DNA from: Trileptium ribeirensis
Lineage: Eukaryota; Nematoda; Enoplea; Enoplida; Thoracostomopsidae
Assembly: GCA_030248225.1 (NCBI GenBank)
Contig: JASANE010007305.1
Span: 1 to 64,000 of the forward strand
Length of the DNA stretch: 64,000 nucleotides
Direction: 5' to 3'
Shown one piece after another: positions 58,351-64,000 of this stretch. The notes under the pieces are model-generated. The model was not told where the DNA came from. It saw nothing but the letters and a program-made list of their open reading frames with translations, and searched no databases. Position numbers and translations under genes: made by a program. Within the stretch, counting starts at the first letter, position 1. Every line of letters starts with the position of its first letter.

Positions 58351-59985
58351 AAACCACCAGCAAATATATGTGCGATGGAAAGCATATGTAAGACATAATT
58401 AGCTATGTGATTGACTATGGCAATAACAAACTAAATTTATGAGATTGGGGAAACAAATGCAGGGACGGTGTTTTTCATGAACGATTTGTACACACTGTCA
58501 ACTTTTGGACAGGTCCAATCTTGTATTTTTCCTCTCTAAGAGAATATATTCCACTGGTTTTGATTTTATTACCCAAATCATAATAAATTACTTACTCTGT
58601 GGATATTCATTCTCCCATAGCGGTGAGTCCTATTCTATCCCACACGGAGATTTTCACCCATCTTTTGTATGTAGACCTCTATTTCTCCACATTTTGGGTA
58701 TATTATCCCTTAACCTTAATATAGAACCAAAATACCCCTATTCTAAAATTACTATCTAAATAACAATTTTGTCTACAATATATACATCCTTCCTCAGGGA
58801 CACTTTTTCTCCCAAAGCGTGGAATACCATATCAATTTGCGGGGGAGCTATTCATCCAAATTCCGCATTAAATAATTCATTTCTCCCTCATTTTTGATAT
58901 ATTACTTCTCAAATATGACTTAGAATGCACTATTTCACTAATTTCCGTATTTCTAATTAAATAACCTATTGGTCCTCGATTTACATAATCTCACATGTTG
59001 GCAGTCGATCTACCGGAGGGGTGAAGTATACATCATTTCCTGCAAAGGAATAATTCCTCAAAATCTCTTATATATATAGTATCGGTTATCCCAATTTATT
59101 TTCCAAATTTACTTTATAGTACATTCTATTTAAAATCAATGTTTTTACCCAAAATGTCAAATTTATTACTAATTTCTACAATCTCTCAAGTCTGGCTAAA
59201 TTTTATTATACAATCGGAGTATGTTTCACAATTTCCCTGGGTGGAAAACCCTGATCCTACTATCTTTCCACATCCCGATATTCGAAAAATTATCTCTTTT
59301 TAATTTGTTCTAAAACCCTAAATTTCACCGTTATTTATGCTATACCATATCCCAAATTCGTAAACTATCTAAAAGGGGCTTCATTTACTTCTTCCCCACT
59401 CGGAAATCTACCAAATCCCTACGACTTACTCTTTAATAACCCTTTTTCCAACCTCAAAAGTTCCGAAAATTCACTTGAAAACATATATTACAATCTAATA
59501 ATAAATAAATAATTTCAAAATTTTCACTAAATAAAATTCCGTTTAGAATCTGCGCATGATTAGTACCTATGTAAAGTAGTGTGATGGCGACCGACGTACG
59601 AGCCGTGTAATTTTATGTAATCTATTATTACATAATGTGTTGTTTATTTTCCTTCTTTTCTTATTCTTACGATTTCTTGTTGTTCTTACGTTGTAAGTTC
59701 TTAGATGCCGTTGCTAATTAAATACCCGTATGATAATTTAATTATTATTATCTTATTATAGTTTAGTTATTATTATCTTATAATAATTTTAGTACTATTA
59801 CCTTATTATAGTTTAATTGTTATTATTCTACCAATGTTTATGATGCTTATATAGTTTTTAGAATTCTCATTGTTCTAGGATGCACAAAATAGCTTCGCAT
59901 ACGCACTCATAGGCATACATATATATTATCCACTCCCATACGTACGCGTATATACCCATACATATATTTAAAAATATAGTGACCG
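58351..59985. other. AT-rich, no gene
   Basis: No supported ORF. Short TTATTATCTTATTATAGTTTA-like units repeat near 59745-59825. Nothing else stands out. Confidence 0.5.
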
Positions 59986-62900
59986 AGCAGGAGGTTACTC
60001 CTGCTTTTTCTGGATCCTGCCGAGGAGATGAAATTACTACGCATAGTAAGACCTAGTATAAGGTAAGGCAGATCAAAAAAGGGCAGCCCATTTCCGGAAC
60101 GGGAACCTCTGGGTGGGACTGGTATTTCACTCTTTCCGGAAACGTTTCACCACCCGTTGGTAACCACGCACTATTCCATGAGCTGCTCTATCGTCGAAGG
60201 TTGTGACATTGTAAACATACTCTATTGTGGGGCCTTGTCACCGGAACTGGGTCTTCGCGCAAGCCTCGCAAAGGGGTTGTCCGATGCGCAGGCCTGGGAA
60301 ATTTTACGTTTATGGGTCTTGGCGCTTATCGTCTAACACCCACGTTCTATTTAGGAAAAATCATGTGTCATTTGTCCCATTAACACCAATACATGAATTT
60401 ATTTGTAACAGCCCGAGTTTTTATACCAAATTCTAAATATTCGAAACCAGGCCAAAAGGGCTCAAAATTTAACGGATAAAGGGCGATCGGATACCGGTGG
60501 AGCGTGATCCAGCGATTCATTGATATATCATTGATAATTGTGTCGAATAAAATGAAATACTGTACTGTATACTGTAAATATGCAATCACGCTCCACCAGC
60601 CCGAGGTGCGCGGGGTGATTTCGCACCAAAATTGGACCAGAATTCTACGGTGAAGGTATCCGATCGATCCCCGGACAATTATTGTTTATATATATAATAA
60701 AACGTTTGTGCAATGGATTTGTGTTGAAATGTGGGACGGATGCGTAGTCGGATCGGCCGGGGACAAGGGGGAGAGATTTCGCGTTTTATTACAACCCGGC
60801 TCGACAAATTTTGTTAATTAGGTGCCCCAGGGTCGGTTCCGGCGCGCATCCGTGAACAATCACTATGCAATATATGTGTTTGCTCGTTGATAAAATAATG
60901 TACTTACTTGGTGTTTGCGTCCGGGTGTCAGGATGGGGCGGAGAGTCGTACAAAGTCCCCGGCAACAAAAAGGCAATTTGGGCTTGTTTTACAATGGTCC
61001 GGGACCCGTAAGTTTATCCTGACACGCCGGCGGAAGCTGATATGTATTTTGCGCGGTACGGGCTAAATGGAATGCATAAAGTACGGGATAAAATTTACTT
61101 AACATGGAAAGAGTCTCATTTTAAAGGGGTATCAGTAAATTGAAATTTTGGGGGTTTTCATTGATCTCAAACAAAAAGGGGGATATTGAACTATCATCAG
61201 GGACCTGTAAGGCTTCAAAATAACTCGTGCAGGTCAACCTCACCCCAACCCATAAATACTTATGGACCGTCAATCCCGCGTTTAAACTCTCAAAGTTTAG
61301 GGCCCAAAAGCACCACATCCCAAACCAAAACTTTCCGGTTTTTAGAGCCCTGTACCTTAATTGGGTCCTATACTAACCATTTTACTGAAAACCGGGGCCA
61401 CCCGCCCCAACGGAATTCCACGGGATCCCCATAACTTTAGTTGGGACTCAAATTTTTCCTATCGTGTACACATTTAACTGCCTCTAACAGGCCTCCTAGG
61501 GGAGCCGCATCAAAAATAGGGGTCTCATAAGCAGGCGACCAGCCAGGGCATGGATATGATCCCGCCCCCGGCCGCCTGCTCCTTTTCGTTCCTGAAATAT
61601 GAACAAAATAATAAAAAAATTTCAATACATTTAGAGCGCCTGAAGCGCTGATATATTCTGCCATTTCTACAGGCCTCGCGCCGACCAGCGCGAGGTTTAG
61701 TTTGTTTTTCTCTTGGCTGGTCATTATGCCCCGTGGGCTGCAGCTTTTACGGTCGCCGCTTGTAGACAGTGTAAAGTAGCCAGCTAGTTGTGTTGCTGCA
61801 CATGGGCGTCGTTATAAATCTTTGTTTTGTTTGAAGTTGGTGCTTTAATATTTGTTGTTGTTGAATATAGATATATATGTGCAACTGTTGGCATGAGCAC
61901 GATAGCCGTTTACATATGTAGAGTTTGGCCAGTTTTGAAAAGTTTGAAAATTTTCAGGGCATAGGGTAATAAAGAGCAACATACCAAATAATGGGAGGGG
62001 GGTAGAGTTTACAGTATAAAAGAACTGAGCCCGATTCCCCGATCGGAGCCAGTCGAGAGTTTGCGCTTTAAGCTTGGCGGTTGTCGCCATGCATTTTGAC
62101 CTTTTATTATCCAGTTTGGGGCTTTTTGCTTTCTGTTTCCCTTTTGATGTACCAGGGTGGTTCCTCGCCGTGCCCCCACGGTGGAGAGCCTCCCCTGGGT
62201 TTAGGATTTTCACGATCAGATAGAGGGCCGTCCTTTGCGGACGTTGGAGCGTCGGAAGGATGCTCCGCGCACCCGTAAATGTCGGACCCCGCGGAAACTC
62301 ATAAATTGCACCCAAAATTATTCAAAATTTCACCTGCTTGCAGCTCGACTGGTTCCTCGCTCCTCAGACGTTTTTCTTCTTTCGCAGGTCCGAGGAGTGA
62401 TCAAAATTGTTAAACTTACTCAGAAGGCATCGTAGAAAATTTCTAGGCTTAAGGAAAATTCAGTAATAATAGTTCTGTTCTACGTGATAGGGACCAAAAT
62501 TTCTCTGACTAAGTCTTAGCAAAAAAAATTTAAGGGTGGTGAAGAGAAATACTAAGGACGTAGCCGTTTGCATCCTCGGGGGACACGCGTTGTCCCCGGT
62601 TGTCTGAAATTGAATAGCAGCATCGAATCCCCATTCGTTCGCTGTTTCCTTTTGTCTCTGATGAAAAAAGCGATGCAAATGGCTGCGGGCCAGGGTCTGA
62701 TCAAAATTTCTAGGAGGCTCATCACCTGAGTATGGAACGAGATGGGGACTGGAGCCGGCGGTGGGCCAAATCGTATCACACTTTGGTGAGATGTGGTTTC
62801 TCTAACCGTGCAACTACGGGGAGAACCTACATCGGCACCGACTCCCGGAGCCCTCTGGGAATGAGTTGAAATTAGTCGGGTCTTTCGCTGGCCGCTCCAG

Positions 62901-63640
62901 TCGCCGTCGAAATTCTGTAAGGTTGTTGGATCAAATTCACACGAGATCGCCCTTGGAAAATTGTCATGACACTCAGCCGTTTCAGACATCTCGTCGGGTT
63001 AGTCCAGTCAAAATTTTTAGGACACCGCGGTTTGAAAAAGCTTAATCAGAAGTGTTTAGAGCATCGTTTCAGAAAGGGCTGCGAATTATATCTCAGGGTA
63101 TCTTGCAGGGTACCCGGAGTAAATTGTCGCTATCATTTGTATGTTGTAAAATAAGTGCCGTACGCCCCAATTGGGCGGTGTTTTATGTGTGATTAATACG
63201 AAAGGGGGCTCAACAGTAAAACTATTGAACCGTGTGTCATTTATTGAAGCAGTTCGGAGCTTTATATTGTTTTCTGACCTCGGTAGCGTTTTTACAAATA
63301 GTATAAGCATAGTTCTACGCGGACTTAGAGCCGAAGCGAAACTTACGTTATAGCGAGCCAGTCACTCACCTCCCTGCACCCCGTCGAGTCAATCCTCTAA
63401 CGCAAGTTCGCTTGCTTCTCCGTTTTCTAGGCCCGAGCAAGCACCCCTTTGCAACCCGCGTTTTGCTCGAATCGCCTGGAACGCTTTCGCTGCGAATGCT
63501 CCCGCAGTAATGGCCGCTTTGCATAACCCGCATCCCAATAGATAACACTAGTAATCGTAGGTGAGACACGAGACACTCAAGGGACTGGGGCCTCCGCCTC
63601 AGTACCCCAACGTAAAATTAAATGATCAAATTTAGTCGCT
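59986..63640. other. GC-richer stretch, no recognised gene
   Basis: Composition rises in G+C relative to the rest. Frames of 60-156 codons on both strands (for example 61437-61724, 61845-62315 and 62552-62989, all minus) are mixed in composition and show no domain I recognise. It may be old retroelement or repeat sequence, or an assembly junction. Confidence 0.35.
60496..60597. repeat. Short inverted repeat
   Basis: GGTGGAGCGTGAT at 60496-60508 and its complement ATCACGCTCCACC at 60585-60597, around a 76-bp AT-rich loop. Function unknown. Confidence 0.75.
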
Positions 63641-63714
63641 GTCGGAGTTGTAAGGCCTGTCGTGTATTACTTTAGGATTAGAAAACGGGACAATAGTACA
63701 TAGGGACACACCAA

Positions 63715-64000
63715 CGGGGAATCTCGCTAGGACCAGAGAACCCCGCTTAGGGGATTAAGTGGATCATGAGGGAAAGGCGAGTCAGCCTTATTACCTGTGA
63801 GCAGGCTTAAGGGTTGACTCTCCCTCGGGGGACCTTCATACCACTAGATACGTGGGCCAATATAGGGGCCAGGCCGAACACCCTGGTTAACCCGCCGGCA
63901 GCCTGCTAAGCTAAGCGGTTCCCTTAGGTCATCGCCTAGATCACCGGGGAGTCGTGGAAGCCGGGGTTGTCCGGGCACCACAATAGAGTAAACAGTGGTG
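63715..64000 (+). repeat. Repeat related to 24300-24680
   Basis: Shares ordered short blocks with the copy in intron 6, including GAGCAGG...GTTGACTC, GGGGGACCT, GCTAAGCTAAGC and GGAAGCCGGGGTTGTCCGGG. It may continue beyond the window end. Confidence 0.5.

Noticed and set aside
61437..62989. Protein-coding genes from 95- to 156-codon minus-strand frames
   Set aside because: No recognisable domain, mixed low-complexity composition, no splice or codon support.

Overview
The window is AT-rich DNA from an animal. It has spliceosomal introns, a multi-exon TRIM/RBCC gene, decayed non-LTR retrotransposons of several kinds and many hAT-like non-autonomous DNA transposons. There is no bacterial or organellar gene content, rRNA or convincing tRNA. 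I place it as an invertebrate metazoan and cannot go further from sequence alone.

The one cellular gene I can support is on the minus strand. Its ten coding exons lie between 46585 (start codon) and 13340. All exon junctions keep phase, and the joined frame reads: short acidic N-terminus, C3HC4 RING, B-box 1, B-box 2, coiled coil (BBC-type) and a conserved post-coil segment. The predicted protein is 515 aa if it stops at the TGA after exon 9, or at least 559 aa if that site is used as a splice donor into exon 10. No C-terminal PHD-bromo, NHL or SPRY domain was found, so the 3' end is unresolved. The introns hold most of the repeats between 13 and 46 kb.

Layout: 1-470, tandem repeats and an unrecognised short ORF. 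623-8396, a giant inverted repeat: two arms of about 2.8 kb, each holding the same decayed CR1/Jockey-like endonuclease-RT, around a very A-rich spacer of about 2.1 kb. 8397-13300, hAT-like copies in head-to-head arrangement, a tRNA-like fragment and an RTE-like RT relic. 13340-46585, the TRIM gene with hAT-like elements (one at 34708-35884 and one at 31141-31937, each with an 8-bp target duplication), nested MITEs, an RT relic near 25 kb and several interspersed repeat families. 46.9-54 kb, a repeat pair, a LINE fragment with an intact RNase H-zinc knuckle ORF (48814-50121, minus), an endonuclease relic, MITEs and an 89-bp minisatellite. 54.4-58.35 kb, two tandem diverged copies of a roughly 2-kb unit. 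58.4-64 kb, no gene recognised; the last 4 kb is visibly richer in G+C and ends in a repeat related to 24.3-24.7 kb.

No operon or multi-gene system is visible. The most notable features are the TRIM gene stretched by transposons, the retroelement palindrome whose arms share the same disabling mutations, and several transposon insertions whose boundaries can be read to the base.
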